Made by a program: the position numbers and the translations under genes. Below the pieces are notes generated by a model. That model ran no database searches, was not told where the DNA came from, and was given only the letters and a program-made list of their open reading frames with translations. Shown one piece after another: positions 41,833-49,870 of a stretch of 54,288 nt of DNA. Source of the stretch: Bradyrhizobium sp. NAS96.2 (lineage in GTDB: Bacteria; Pseudomonadota; Alphaproteobacteria; Rhizobiales; Xanthobacteraceae); contig NZ_LGHK01000021.1 in the NCBI RefSeq assembly GCF_001908235.1, positions 1 to 54,288 of the forward strand, read 5' to 3'. The number at the start of each line of letters is the position of its first letter. Positions within the stretch are counted from its first letter, which is position 1.

Positions 41833-43057
41833 GCTCCTACTGTGCTCCCTCGTCACCATCCTCCCGGACTATCTCTATCGCCGCTACCGGCAGGGCAAGC
41901 GCTTCGGCAAGGAGATCACGTTCTTTTCGGTCTGGCACGAGCTCAGATGGGGCATCACCGGCTGCCTGATGCTGACGATCGCGCTGATCACGATGATCTT
42001 TTACTACCATCCCTCCACCACTTCGGCGGCGATCTATTTCCGCACCGTGCCGATCCTCCCCGAAGTGGCCGGCCGGGTTGCCGAGGTGAATGTCGGCTAC
42101 AGCGCCGCCGTGAAGATGGGCGATGTTCTGTTCAGGCTCGATAATACGAAGCAGCAGGCCGCGCTGGAAACGGCGAAGCGCAAGGTCGCGGAGGTCGATG
42201 CGTCGCTGGCCAGTGCGCAGGCCGATATCGTCAAGGCCGAAGCCCAGGTCGGCGAGGCCAAGGCGGCCTGGCAGCAGGCCAAGGACGAACTGGACAGCAA
42301 GAGCGAATTGCAGCGCCGCAATCCCGGCATCGTGCCGCAGCGCGACATCGAGAAGCTTCAGGTCGCCGTCAATCAACGGCAGGCCGTCATCGACGCGACC
42401 AACGCGGCGCGGGAGACCGCGGGGCTGCGCGTCTCCACGCTGCTGCCCGCCGAGAAGGCGAGCGCAGAGGCGGCGATGGCGGAGGCGCAGGTTGATCTCG
42501 ACAAGACCTTCATTCGTGCCGGTGTCGACGGCCGGGTCGAGCAATTCACCCTTCGCACCGGCGACGTCGTCAATCAGATGATGCGCCCGGCCGGCATATT
42601 GATACCCGAAGGCGCTGGCCGGCGCGTGTTGCAGGCCGGCTTTGGCCAAATCGAGGCCCAGGTCATGAGGCGCGGCATGATCGCGGAGGCGACCTGCATC
42701 TCGAAACCCTGGGTGATCATCCCGCTCGTCGTCACCGGTGTGCAGGACTACATCGCTGCCGGTCAATTCCGTTCCGGTGAGCAGCTGCTCGATCCGCAAG
42801 CCCTTCGCCAGCCGGGCTCGATCCTCGCTTTCCTGGAGCCGCTCTATGCGGGCGGGCTTGAAGGCGTCACGCCGGGCTCCAGCTGTATTGTCAACGCCTA
42901 TACCAGCAACCACGATGTGATCGCCGATCCGAAGACCGGTGCGTTGAAGGGATTTGCCCTGCACGTGGTCGACGCGACCGGGCTCGTGCACGCGCTGCTG
43001 CTGCGGATCCAGGCCTTGCTGCTCCCGGTCAAGACGCTGGTGCTGAGCGGGCATTGA
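41825..43057 (+). CDS. HlyD-family membrane fusion protein
   Basis: 410 aa, ATG 41825. After a basic N-terminus, one transmembrane helix (~45-66) leads into the periplasmic part: a biotinyl-lipoyl-like half motif (VPILPEVAGRVAEVNVGYSA and VKMGDVLFRLD), a long coiled coil (~110-235, Ala/Lys/Glu rich), and the second lipoyl half FIRAGVDGRVEQFTLRTGDVV. Such proteins bridge an inner-membrane pump to an outer-membrane channel, but no pump, ABC exporter or TolC gene is adjacent. It is co-translated with the small membrane protein before it. Confidence 0.88.
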   Translation: MLELLLCSLVTILPDYLYRRYRQGKRFGKEITFFSVWHELRWGITGCLMLTIALITMIFYYHPSTTSAAIYFRTVPILPEVAGRVAEVNVGYSAAVKMGDVLFRLDNTKQQAALETAKRKVAEVDASLASAQADIVKAEAQVGEAKAAWQQAKDELDSKSELQRRNPGIVPQRDIEKLQVAVNQRQAVIDATNAARETAGLRVSTLLPAEKASAEAAMAEAQVDLDKTFIRAGVDGRVEQFTLRTGDVVNQMMRPAGILIPEGAGRRVLQAGFGQIEAQVMRRGMIAEATCISKPWVIIPLVVTGVQDYIAAGQFRSGEQLLDPQALRQPGSILAFLEPLYAGGLEGVTPGSSCIVNAYTSNHDVIADPKTGALKGFALHVVDATGLVHALLLRIQALLLPVKTLVLSGH

Positions 43058-43108
43058 GATCGCGCATATCATCTTGTTCGTACGGTCGTGTCACGGGCCG
43101 CGCTGCTT

Positions 43109-43132
43109 CGCCCTCTGCAAGAGGAGAGGGCG
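43109..43132. terminator. hairpin after the HlyD gene
   Basis: CGCCCTCT and AGAGGGCG, 8 bp with an 8-nt loop, 51 bp past the HlyD stop. There is no T run. Confidence 0.35.
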
Positions 43133-43141
43133 GAACGAAGA

Positions 43142-43172
43142 GCAAAGCTCGGACGATTCATGTCGCGAGAAT
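43142..43172. repeat. 31-bp direct repeat, left copy
   Basis: Begins GCAAAGCTCGG and ends ATGTCGCGAGAAT. It matches 43426-43456 at 27 of 31 positions, in the same orientation. Confidence 0.7.
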
Positions 43173-43231
43173 GTAGACGCCTACCCTCATCGCTGTTTTG
43201 AAAATTGAGTCGAAGAGTGCCGCGCGTTCGC

Positions 43232-43418
43232 TTCATCCTCCCCTGGAGGGGGAGGATCGGTGCGCATGAAGCGCAGCGGAATGCGAACCGAGGTGGGGTG
43301 ATCTCTCCACACGGGCATTGATCGATGCGGATAGACCGTCACCCCACCCCGGATCGCGTTTCGCGATGCTCAATGCGATCCGACCCTCCCCCTCCAGGCC
43401 CCTCCAGGGGAGGGTGAA
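43232..43418. repeat. palindromic intergenic repeat, CCTCCCCTGGAGG type
   Basis: TTCATCCTCCCCTGGAGGGG at the left and CCTCCAGGGGAGGGTGAA at the right are imperfectly complementary. Inside are AGGTGGGGTGA/TCACCCCACC and a small GATCGCG...CGCGATG dyad. It has the same general plan as the repeats at 5882 and 7606 but different arm sequences. Confidence 0.75.
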
Positions 43419-43425
43419 ACAAAAT

Positions 43426-43456
43426 GCAAAGCTCGGGCAATCAATGTCGCGAGAAT
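43426..43456. repeat. 31-bp direct repeat, right copy
   Basis: Partner of 43142-43172, 284 bp downstream, on the other side of the palindromic element. Confidence 0.7.
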
Positions 43457-43584
43457 ACGAGGCTGCGTTCCCACCCAGAACTGTCATCGCCCGGCCCGCA
43501 CACTCGACCGGGCGATCCAGTACGCTGCGGCGCATGCGCGTGTGATGACACCGCGTGTTTGGCATCTTGAATCGAGTATCCATC

Positions 43585-43715
43585 CTCATCGTCGTCCGGG
43601 CGCAAGCCAGAACCCATTGCCGCAAATCTCGAATGCCGCGCGACGCTGTGGCCACGACACCGTTCATCACCAAATGCGGTGGCTATGGGTCCTGGCTTTC
43701 GCCAGGACGACAACG
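43585..43715. repeat. imperfect inverted repeat, GTCGTCC type
   Basis: GTCGTCCGGGCGCAAGCCAG near 43590 pairs with CTGGCTTTCGCCAGGACGAC near 43692, with ACCCATTG and CTATGGGT also aligned. It recalls a repeat often seen in Bradyrhizobium intergenic DNA, by memory only. Confidence 0.55.
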
Positions 43716-44018
43716 AAGCGTCCCGTTCACACCATCCGCCGCGGCATGTGTATCGGCACCAGCATTCGCGCCCGGCGAACTCGCCATTGCCAAACCTCGC
43801 ATTGACCATGCGGGCGTGGCCGGGCACAGCGTACGGCCGGTGTCATTGAACGGTCGCAAGAGCCGAAAGGGATACCGCCGCATCGGATTTTGCAGTGCAG
43901 CAATGGCGCAATCAGCCCCTGCTAAAGGGGCAATGGCAATCATCGTTGCTTCTCTGTAATGGTGCGACCGGATGTCTCGGGGCCGGTATTCGTGCTCCGC
44001 AATTACGCGGGAGGAAAC

Positions 44019-45023
44019 ATGCGTAAATTCATTTTGGTTGCGGCGTCGATCGCGGCCTTGACCTTTGTCGGACCGGCCTCGGCGCAGTCGCCGATCGTCC
44101 TCAAATTCAGCCACGTGGTGGCCTCGGATACGCCGAAGGGCAAGGCGGCCGACAAGTTCAAGGAGCTCGCCGAGAAGTACACCGGCGGCAAGGTGAAGGT
44201 CGAGGTCTATCCGAACTCGACGCTGTACAAGGACAAGGAAGAACTCGAGGCGCTGCAGCTCGGCGCGGTGCAGATGCTGGCGCCGTCGAACTCGAAGTTC
44301 GGCCCGATCGGCATCAAGGAATTCGAAGTCTTCGATCTGCCCTACATCCTCCCCGACCTGAAATCGCTGCGCAAGGTGACCGACGGTCCGCTCGGCGCCC
44401 AGCTGCTCAAGAAGCTGGATTCCAAGGGCATGACCGGTCTCGCCTATTGGGACAACGGCTTCAAGCAGATGAGCGCGAACAAGAAGCTGGTCGCGCCGTC
44501 CGATTACAAGGGGCTCAAGTTCCGCATCCAGTCGTCGAAGGTGCTGGAGGCCCAGTTCCGCGCGCTCGGTTCTATACCGCAGGTGATGGCGTTCTCGGAC
44601 GTCTACCAGGCGCTGCAGACCGGCGTGGTCGACGGCCAGGAGAACACCTGGTCGAACATCTACACCCAGAAAATGCATGAGGTGCAGAAGTACGCCACCG
44701 TCACCAACCACGGTTACATCGGCTACGTCGTGGTCGTGAACAAGAAGTTCTGGGACGGTCTGCCGGGCGATATCCGCGACGAGCTCTCCAAGGCGATGAA
44801 GGAAGCCACCGAGTTCGGCAACAGCCAGTCGGCCAAGGAGAACGAAGACGCGCTTGCCGAGATCAAGAAGGCCGGCAAGACCGAGATCGTGACCTTGACG
44901 CCGGAGCAGGATGAGGCGATGCGTAAGGCGATGCTGCCGGTCTACAAGGACGTGGCCTCGCGCGTCGGCCAGCCGCTGATCGACGAATTCCTCAAGGAGA
45001 CGGGCCGCAGCCCGATGAACTGA
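44019..45023 (+). CDS. dctP: TRAP transporter solute-binding protein, DctP family
   Basis: 334 aa, ATG 44019 with GGGAGG 6 bp upstream; a signal peptide ends PASAQ. It is the periplasmic receptor of a tripartite ATP-independent transporter, usually for C4-dicarboxylates or other organic acids. DctP landmarks: VLKFSHVVASDTPKGKAAD, KEELEALQLGAVQMLAP, the ligand-binding Arg region GLKFRIQSS, and AFSDVYQALQTGVVDGQENT. It is followed by a palindromic repeat and then dctQ and dctM. The ligand is not determined. Confidence 0.94.
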   Translation: MRKFILVAASIAALTFVGPASAQSPIVLKFSHVVASDTPKGKAADKFKELAEKYTGGKVKVEVYPNSTLYKDKEELEALQLGAVQMLAPSNSKFGPIGIKEFEVFDLPYILPDLKSLRKVTDGPLGAQLLKKLDSKGMTGLAYWDNGFKQMSANKKLVAPSDYKGLKFRIQSSKVLEAQFRALGSIPQVMAFSDVYQALQTGVVDGQENTWSNIYTQKMHEVQKYATVTNHGYIGYVVVVNKKFWDGLPGDIRDELSKAMKEATEFGNSQSAKENEDALAEIKKAGKTEIVTLTPEQDEAMRKAMLPVYKDVASRVGQPLIDEFLKETGRSPMN

Positions 45024-45030
45024 GGCGTGC

Positions 45031-45205
45031 TTCACCTCGCCCCGCCTGCGGGGAGAGGTCGGAATTCGAGCGGAGCTTGAATTCCGGGTGAGGGGGAATC
45101 TCCGCGCACGCAGTGCTTGTCGTGTGCGCGGAAGCAGCCCTCCACCCAACCCTCTCAGGGCGAGCGTAGCTCGTCCCGACCCCGTAAGAACGGGGAGAGG
45201 GAGAC
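45031..45205. repeat. palindromic repeat between dctP and dctQ
   Basis: CACCTCGCCCCGCCTGCGGG and GGAGAGGTCGGAATTCGAGC at the left face CCCTCCACCCAACCCTCTC and CGACCCCGTAAGAACGGGGA at the right; GGAATTCGAGCGGAGCTTGAATTCC is a dyad of its own within 45060-45085. The arms share the CCTC/GAGG and GGGTGAGG words of the 7606 element. Confidence 0.7.
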
Positions 45206-45245
45206 AACGCTCTGGCCGTTGGGGCGGCCATGACAGGGGAGATCA

Positions 45246-45818
45246 ATGCTGCTGAAAATTCTGGACCGGCTCGAGGAAATCATCATCGCGAGCCTGATGG
45301 GCGCCGCGACCCTGCTGACCTTCATCACGGTGGTGCACCGCTTCCTGGTCGACGTTCCCGTGCTCTATCCGTATCTGTTCGGCATCAATCTCGCCTGGTC
45401 GCAGGAACTCTGCATCTACATGTTCATCTGGATGGCGAAGTTCGGCGCCGCCTATGGCGTGCGCACCGGCATCCATGTCGGCGTCGACGTGCTGATCAAC
45501 CGCCTCAACGATTACTGGCGCAAGCGCACCATCACCTTCGGCCTGCTCGGCGGCGCGCTGTTCACCGCGATCGTCGGCACCATGGGTGCCAAGTTCGTGT
45601 TCGAGCTGATGCACACCGACCAGGTCTCGCCCGACATGGAGATCCCGAGCTGGATCGTCTACGCCTGCATCCCGCTCGGCTCCTATCTGATGTGCTTCCG
45701 CTTCCTGCAGGTGTGCTGGACCTACTGGCGGACCGGCGAGCTGCCGCACCATGACGCCTCCCATGTCGACGGCGTCGAGACCAGCAAGACCGCGCCCGTC
45801 GCGCTTGGAGAAGCGTGA
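45246..45818 (+). CDS. dctQ: TRAP transporter small membrane subunit, DctQ family
   Basis: 190 aa, ATG 45246 behind GGGGAG. Four transmembrane helices, with the DctQ-typical WSQELCIYMFIWMAKFGAAY and GIHVGVDVLINRL between helices 2 and 3. It assists the large subunit encoded next. The stop overlaps the dctM start codon (ATGA). Confidence 0.92.
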   Translation: MLLKILDRLEEIIIASLMGAATLLTFITVVHRFLVDVPVLYPYLFGINLAWSQELCIYMFIWMAKFGAAYGVRTGIHVGVDVLINRLNDYWRKRTITFGLLGGALFTAIVGTMGAKFVFELMHTDQVSPDMEIPSWIVYACIPLGSYLMCFRFLQVCWTYWRTGELPHHDASHVDGVETSKTAPVALGEA

Positions 45819-47101
45819 TGAGCGCCGCACTTATCTTCGGACTGCTTTTTGCCTTGATGCTGACGGGCATGCCGATCTCGATTTCGCTCGGCCTGACCGT
45901 GCTCACCTTCCTGTTCACGATGACCGAGGTGCCGATCGAGAGCGTCGGCCTGAAGCTGTTTTCGGGCCTCGACAATTTCGGCATCATGGCGATCCCGTTC
46001 TTCATCCTCGCCGGCACCTTCCTGACCCGCGGCGGCGTCGCGCGGCGCATGATCGCGTTCACGACCTCATTAGTCGGCCATCTGCCCGGCGGCCTTGGCC
46101 TTGCCGGCGTCGCGGCCTGCGCGATGTTCGCGGCGATCTCGGGATCGAGCGTCGCCACCGTGGTCGCGATCGGCTCGATCATGATGCCGGCGATGGTCGA
46201 TCACGGCTATCCGAAGCGCTTCGGCGTCGGCGTGATCTCGACCTCGGGCGCGCTCGGCATCCTGGTGCCGCCCTCGATCATCCTGGTGCTGTACGGCGTC
46301 TCCACCAACACCTCGATCGGCGCGCTGTTCATGGCCGGCATCGTGCCGGGCGTGCTGCTCGCGCTGATGCTGGCCGCGGTGACCTTCTTCGTCGCCCAGC
46401 GCAACGGCTATCCGAAGATGCCGCGCGCGACCATCGCCCAGCAGTTCAAGGCGTTCCGCGAGAGCATCTGGGGCCTCTTGCTGATTGCGATCGTGCTCGG
46501 CGGCATCTATGGCGGCATCTTCACGCCGACCGAAGCGGCTGCAGTTGCGGCCACCTACGCTTTCTTCATCACCGTGTTCGTCTACAAGGAGTTGAAGCTC
46601 TCCGAGGTGCCGAAGGTGCTGCTGCAGGCGGCGAGCATGAGCTCGATGCTGCTCTACATCATCACCAACGCGGTGCTGTTCTCGTTCCTGATGACGCATG
46701 AGCAGATCCCGCAGGAGATGGCGGCCTGGATCATCGACAAGAACTTCTCGGTGTGGATGTTCTTGTTGGTCGTCAACGTCATCCTGCTGCTCGCCGGCAA
46801 CGTGATGGATCCGTCGTCGATCCTGCTCATCATGGCGCCGATCCTGTTTCCGCTGGCGACCAAGCTCGGCGTGCATCCGGTGCATCTCGGCATCCTGATG
46901 ATCGTCAACACCGAGGTCGGGCTGTGCCATCCGCCGGTCGGACTCAACCTCTACATCGCGAGCAGCATCGCCAAGATGGGCATCTCTGAGATCACGATCG
47001 CGGTGCTGCCGTGGCTATGCGCGATGCTGGCGTTCCTCGGCCTGATCACCTACGTGCCGGAGATCTCGCTGTGGCTGCCGCGGCTATTGGGAATGATCTG
47101 A
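45818..47101 (+). CDS. dctM: TRAP transporter large membrane subunit, DctM family
   Basis: 427 aa from ATG 45818 (GTG 45815 directly before it is possible). About twelve hydrophobic segments make it the sodium-coupled channel: GLDNFGIMAIPFFILAGTFL, AISGSSVATVVAIGSIMMPA, GALGILVPPSIILVLYG and a late GLCHPPVGLNLYIASSI, all DctM hallmarks. It works with the binding protein and small subunit just upstream. A stem-loop terminator follows within 3 bp. Confidence 0.95.
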   Translation: MSAALIFGLLFALMLTGMPISISLGLTVLTFLFTMTEVPIESVGLKLFSGLDNFGIMAIPFFILAGTFLTRGGVARRMIAFTTSLVGHLPGGLGLAGVAACAMFAAISGSSVATVVAIGSIMMPAMVDHGYPKRFGVGVISTSGALGILVPPSIILVLYGVSTNTSIGALFMAGIVPGVLLALMLAAVTFFVAQRNGYPKMPRATIAQQFKAFRESIWGLLLIAIVLGGIYGGIFTPTEAAAVAATYAFFITVFVYKELKLSEVPKVLLQAASMSSMLLYIITNAVLFSFLMTHEQIPQEMAAWIIDKNFSVWMFLLVVNVILLLAGNVMDPSSILLIMAPILFPLATKLGVHPVHLGILMIVNTEVGLCHPPVGLNLYIASSIAKMGISEITIAVLPWLCAMLAFLGLITYVPEISLWLPRLLGMI

Positions 47102-47103
47102 AT

Positions 47104-47130
47104 CAAAGCGCAACACTTGCGCTTTGGATA
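47104..47130 (+). terminator. terminator after dctM
   Basis: CAAAGCGCAA (47104-47113) and TTGCGCTTTG (47117-47126) give a perfect 10-bp stem with a 3-nt loop, then GATATTTC. It ends the TRAP operon. Confidence 0.7.
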
Positions 47131-47248
47131 TTTCTGGCGGGCAATGAAGCGGATTACATCTTGGTAAGGGATGCCTCTCTGTCCAATCCGTAAGTTGAAG
47201 GCGAGGGCGAGCGGCATCATCTTCAAGCAACCTTCAAAGGAGGTTTCG

Positions 47249-47839
47249 ATGAAGAAAGTTCTGCTCGCCGGCGTCGCGGCGCTCACGATTGCTGGTTCGA
47301 CCGTGGTCTATGCACAGCATCGCCCGTGGTTTCATGGCCATATGCGGATGAGCCCCGAGGATCGGGCCGCCTTCCTCGACGCGCGGATCGCCGCGGTCCA
47401 CGCCGGACTGAAGCTTACCGCGGACCAGGAGAAGCTGTGGCCGCCGGTGGAAGCCGCGGTGCGCGACTTCGCCAAGATGCGGATGGATCGCGCCAATGCG
47501 CGGATGGCTGCGGATAAGACCGACGCGGACAAGGCCCAGAAGCCGGACGATCCGGTCGCGCGCCTGCGCGAGCGTGCCGACAACATGGCTGCGACCGCGA
47601 CCTCGCTGAAGAGGATCGCCGATGCCGCCGACCCGCTCTACAAGACGCTCGACGACGGCCAGAAGCGGCGGCTTTCCATGCTTACCCATATGGAGGGGCG
47701 TGGGTTCGGTGCCGAGGGTTGGCGCCGCCACCGCCTCGAGCGCGGCATGGACCGCTGGGAACACGGAGGCCGCGGCATGGACCACGACCGTTTCGACCGC
47801 GACGACGGTCCGGATCAGGAGCGCTCCGGCCGGCTTTGA
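47249..47839 (+). CDS. Spy/CpxP-like periplasmic protein
   Basis: 196 aa; ATG 47249 has AAAGGAGG 6 bp upstream. A signal peptide ends VVYAQ. The body is helical with the LTxxQ-type motif GLKLTADQEKLWPPVEAAVRD, ARMAADKTDADKAQ, and a C-terminal His/Asp/Arg-rich tail. Spy and CpxP are envelope-stress chaperones or sensors; this longer member may bind metals through its tail, which is inference. It is transcribed alone and followed by a strong terminator. Confidence 0.8.
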   Translation: MKKVLLAGVAALTIAGSTVVYAQHRPWFHGHMRMSPEDRAAFLDARIAAVHAGLKLTADQEKLWPPVEAAVRDFAKMRMDRANARMAADKTDADKAQKPDDPVARLRERADNMAATATSLKRIADAADPLYKTLDDGQKRRLSMLTHMEGRGFGAEGWRRHRLERGMDRWEHGGRGMDHDRFDRDDGPDQERSGRL

Positions 47840-47872
47840 CGGCCTGCCGCCAACGCTTTCGCCAAGCCCATG

Positions 47873-47899
47873 AAAGGCCGCCGGAATCCGGCGGCCTTT
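47873..47899 (+). terminator. Rho-independent terminator after the Spy-like gene
   Basis: AAAGGCCGCCGG, loop AAT, CCGGCGGCCTTT: a perfect 12-bp stem ending in TTT, 33 bp after the stop. It could also act leftward. Confidence 0.85.
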
Positions 47900-48004
47900 C
47901 GGCTTCGTAAAAGTCGGGAAAACTTGCGCCTGCTTGCTGGACATCGCGGAATCGCTTTGCTAAACGACGGCCTCTCTTGCGAGGGTCATTTCCGGACAAG
48001 TTCC

Positions 48005-48080
<76 letters not shown>

Positions 48081-48102
48081 TTGGAAAGTCCTTATTTTCC
48101 AA
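48081..48102 (+). terminator. hairpin directly after tRNA-Lys
   Basis: TTGGAAA and TTTCCAA, 7 bp with an 8-nt T-rich loop, begin at the base after the encoded CCA. It is a likely end of the tRNA transcript. Confidence 0.45.
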
Positions 48103-48635
48103 GACCTTCGCGGGGTGGTCGCCGAGAACAAACGGGTTTCGTGCGACGCTTTTTTTGTGGGCGGGGACCACCAGCTTGCTGTTCGGTTTTTCCCTTGTTT
48201 CTGTATCTTCACCCCATTCGATACAGCGCGCAGATCCGATGGGACAGGTCGATTACTTGCTCGTCGTAGAATCGGAAATTAGAGCGAGCAAAACGGACAA
48301 ACCTGTTCTGCCCGTCGCAGCAACATACCGCTTGCTGCAGAACCAAAACCAGATCGTTCGGGTTCGAGTCGCTCCCTCGCTGTGATTTTGTCCGCCAAAC
48401 TGAGATTTGCCGCGATTTTGTACTCCCGCCGGTAGCGCTGGCGAGCGACCCGCACGACCGTTGCGGTCTCGGCCGCGAAGCAACGTGCGATGGTTGTGCC
48501 GGTGCCAGATGCCGCATCTGGCGCGCCGACTCCATGTCTAGGACGCCAATGGCCTTGGAGCCAAATGCATAGGGCTCGTATACTGATCGGGTATGCAATT
48601 GAAATCGCGACAAAAGCATTCGTGCGCTGCGGCCG
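48103..48635. other. gap after tRNA-Lys, no gene seen
   Basis: About 530 bp with AT-richer patches. No frame shows a recognisable domain or ribosome site. It could be a relic of an element inserted at the tRNA, but no integrase or second copy of the tRNA end was found. Confidence 0.45.
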
Positions 48636-49028
48636 TCACTTCGCCGCAAGGGCCTCGATTTCGACCTTGAACTCCGGTCGCGTAAAGCCGCTGACGATCA
48701 TCAGGGTCGAGGCCCGTGCCGGCAGTGCCACGTAGCGATCGCGCACGGCCATATAGGGCGCCATGCATGCGCGATCCGTAACATAGGCGTTGATGCGTAC
48801 GAGGTCGCAAAAGCCCATGCCGGCTTCGGCTAGGCACAAGCCGATGGCCTCAAAGCAGAGCGCCGACTGCTCTTCAACGCCCTCCGGGATACAGTCGTTC
48901 GCCGAGATGCCGAGTTGGCCCGAGCAGAAGAGCAGCCGTGTGCCGCCCTGTACTTCGACCGCATGGCTGTAATTGGCAAACGGCTTGCGGATTCCCGCAG
49001 GGACGAGATGGCGGAGCACCGTGTTCAC
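48636..49028 (-). CDS. RidA/YjgF family protein of the Rieske operon
   Basis: 130 aa from GTG 49028, which overlaps the stop of the ATPase gene by four bases. A standard RidA domain carries the substrate-carboxylate arginine at residue 105 (LPARASTL), so it could be an active enamine/imine deaminase. It closes an operon with a Rieske oxygenase and a flavoprotein. In other pathways, such as pyrimidine ring degradation, a RidA deals with a reactive intermediate made by a flavin oxygenase; a similar clean-up or hydrolysis step is likely here, but that is inference. Confidence 0.88.
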   Translation of the reverse strand: MNTVLRHLVPAGIRKPFANYSHAVEVQGGTRLLFCSGQLGISANDCIPEGVEEQSALCFEAIGLCLAEAGMGFCDLVRINAYVTDRACMAPYMAVRDRYVALPARASTLMIVSGFTRPEFKVEIEALAAK

Positions 49029-49870
49029 TCCGGCTCGTCGGTGCTCTGCGCCATGGCTTGGCGCAGCGCCTCCGAAGCGCGTCGGCAATAGTCGTTGTAG
49101 ACCGGCGAGACGCGGAAGTCTTCGTTGCGTGGGTAGGGTGCGGATATCGCGATCTCGGTGCTCATGCGGCCGGGCCGTGCGCGCATCACCGCGATCCGCG
49201 ACGACAGATAGACCGATTCGTAGACGCTGTGGGTTACGAAGATCACCGTGAGGTTGTTCTTCGTAAACAGTTGCAGAAGATCGTTGTTGAGCTTCGTGCG
49301 AGTGATTTCGTCCAGCGCGGCGAAAGGTTCGTCCATCAACAGGATGCGCGGGTTGGTCGCCATGGCACGAGCCACCGAGACACGCATTCGCATGCCGCCC
49401 GAGAGCTCGCGCGGATAAGCGTCGGCAAAGCGCGTGAGGCCGACCTGCGCCAGTACTTCCATGATGCGCTCGCGCACATCCCGGCGACGCGCGCCGCCGA
49501 GCATCAGCGGCAGATAGACGTTGTCGAACACCGTCCGCCAAGGCAGCAGCGTCGGTTCCTGGAACACGAAGCCGAGCGAGCGGTCGGGCTCGCCGCGCGC
49601 ATCGTAGGTCGAGGTCGGCCAGTCGATGGTACCGGTCGTGGGCGCGCTGAGGCCGGCGATCATCTTCAGGAGCGTGGACTTTCCGCAGCCCGACGCTCCG
49701 AGCAAGGTGAGGAACTCGCCGGGCCGGACGGTCAGGTCAACGCCCTCAAGCGCCAGCGTCCTGTTGGTGAAGGTCTTGGAGACGCCCGCAAGCTGCAGCA
49801 ATGCGCGCGATGGGGCGGGCGCAGCGCCGAGCTCGGGAGGCTTCGCCTCGAACATGGGCATGACATTCAT
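49025..49870 (-). CDS. ABC transporter ATP-binding protein, SsuB/TauB type
   Basis: 281 aa, ATG 49870 (an internal ATG at 49861 is possible). Walker A GASGCGKST, Q-loop VFQEPTLLPW, signature LSGGM, Walker B ILLMDEPFAALD and switch VTHS are all intact, and PWRTVFDNVYLPL is typical of the nitrate/sulfonate/taurine branch. It overlaps the flavoprotein gene by four bases (ATGA) and the RidA gene by four (GTGA). The permease and binding protein are encoded at the head of the same operon, separated from it by two enzymes. Confidence 0.93.
   Translation of the reverse strand: MNVMPMFEAKPPELGAAPAPSRALLQLAGVSKTFTNRTLALEGVDLTVRPGEFLTLLGASGCGKSTLLKMIAGLSAPTTGTIDWPTSTYDARGEPDRSLGFVFQEPTLLPWRTVFDNVYLPLMLGGARRRDVRERIMEVLAQVGLTRFADAYPRELSGGMRMRVSVARAMATNPRILLMDEPFAALDEITRTKLNNDLLQLFTKNNLTVIFVTHSVYESVYLSSRIAVMRARPGRMSTEIAISAPYPRNEDFRVSPVYNDYCRRASEALRQAMAQSTDEPE

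Larger units (their letters stand above)
43058..44018. other. 960-bp intergenic region built of repeats
   Basis: It contains an 8-bp hairpin (43109-43132), the palindromic element at 43232-43418 flanked by two imperfect 31-bp direct repeats, and another inverted repeat at about 43585-43715. The last ~300 bp show nothing recognisable except the ribosome site of dctP. No frame is convincing as a gene. Confidence 0.65.

Noticed and set aside
43426..43959. Rightward open frames upstream of dctP
   Set aside because: They fall in repeat sequence, share no protein family features, and the dctP signal peptide starts at 44019 with its own ribosome site.
48103..48635. Possible integrase relic or attachment site beside tRNA-Lys
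   Set aside because: No integrase-like motif and no second copy of the tRNA 3' end could be found in the window.
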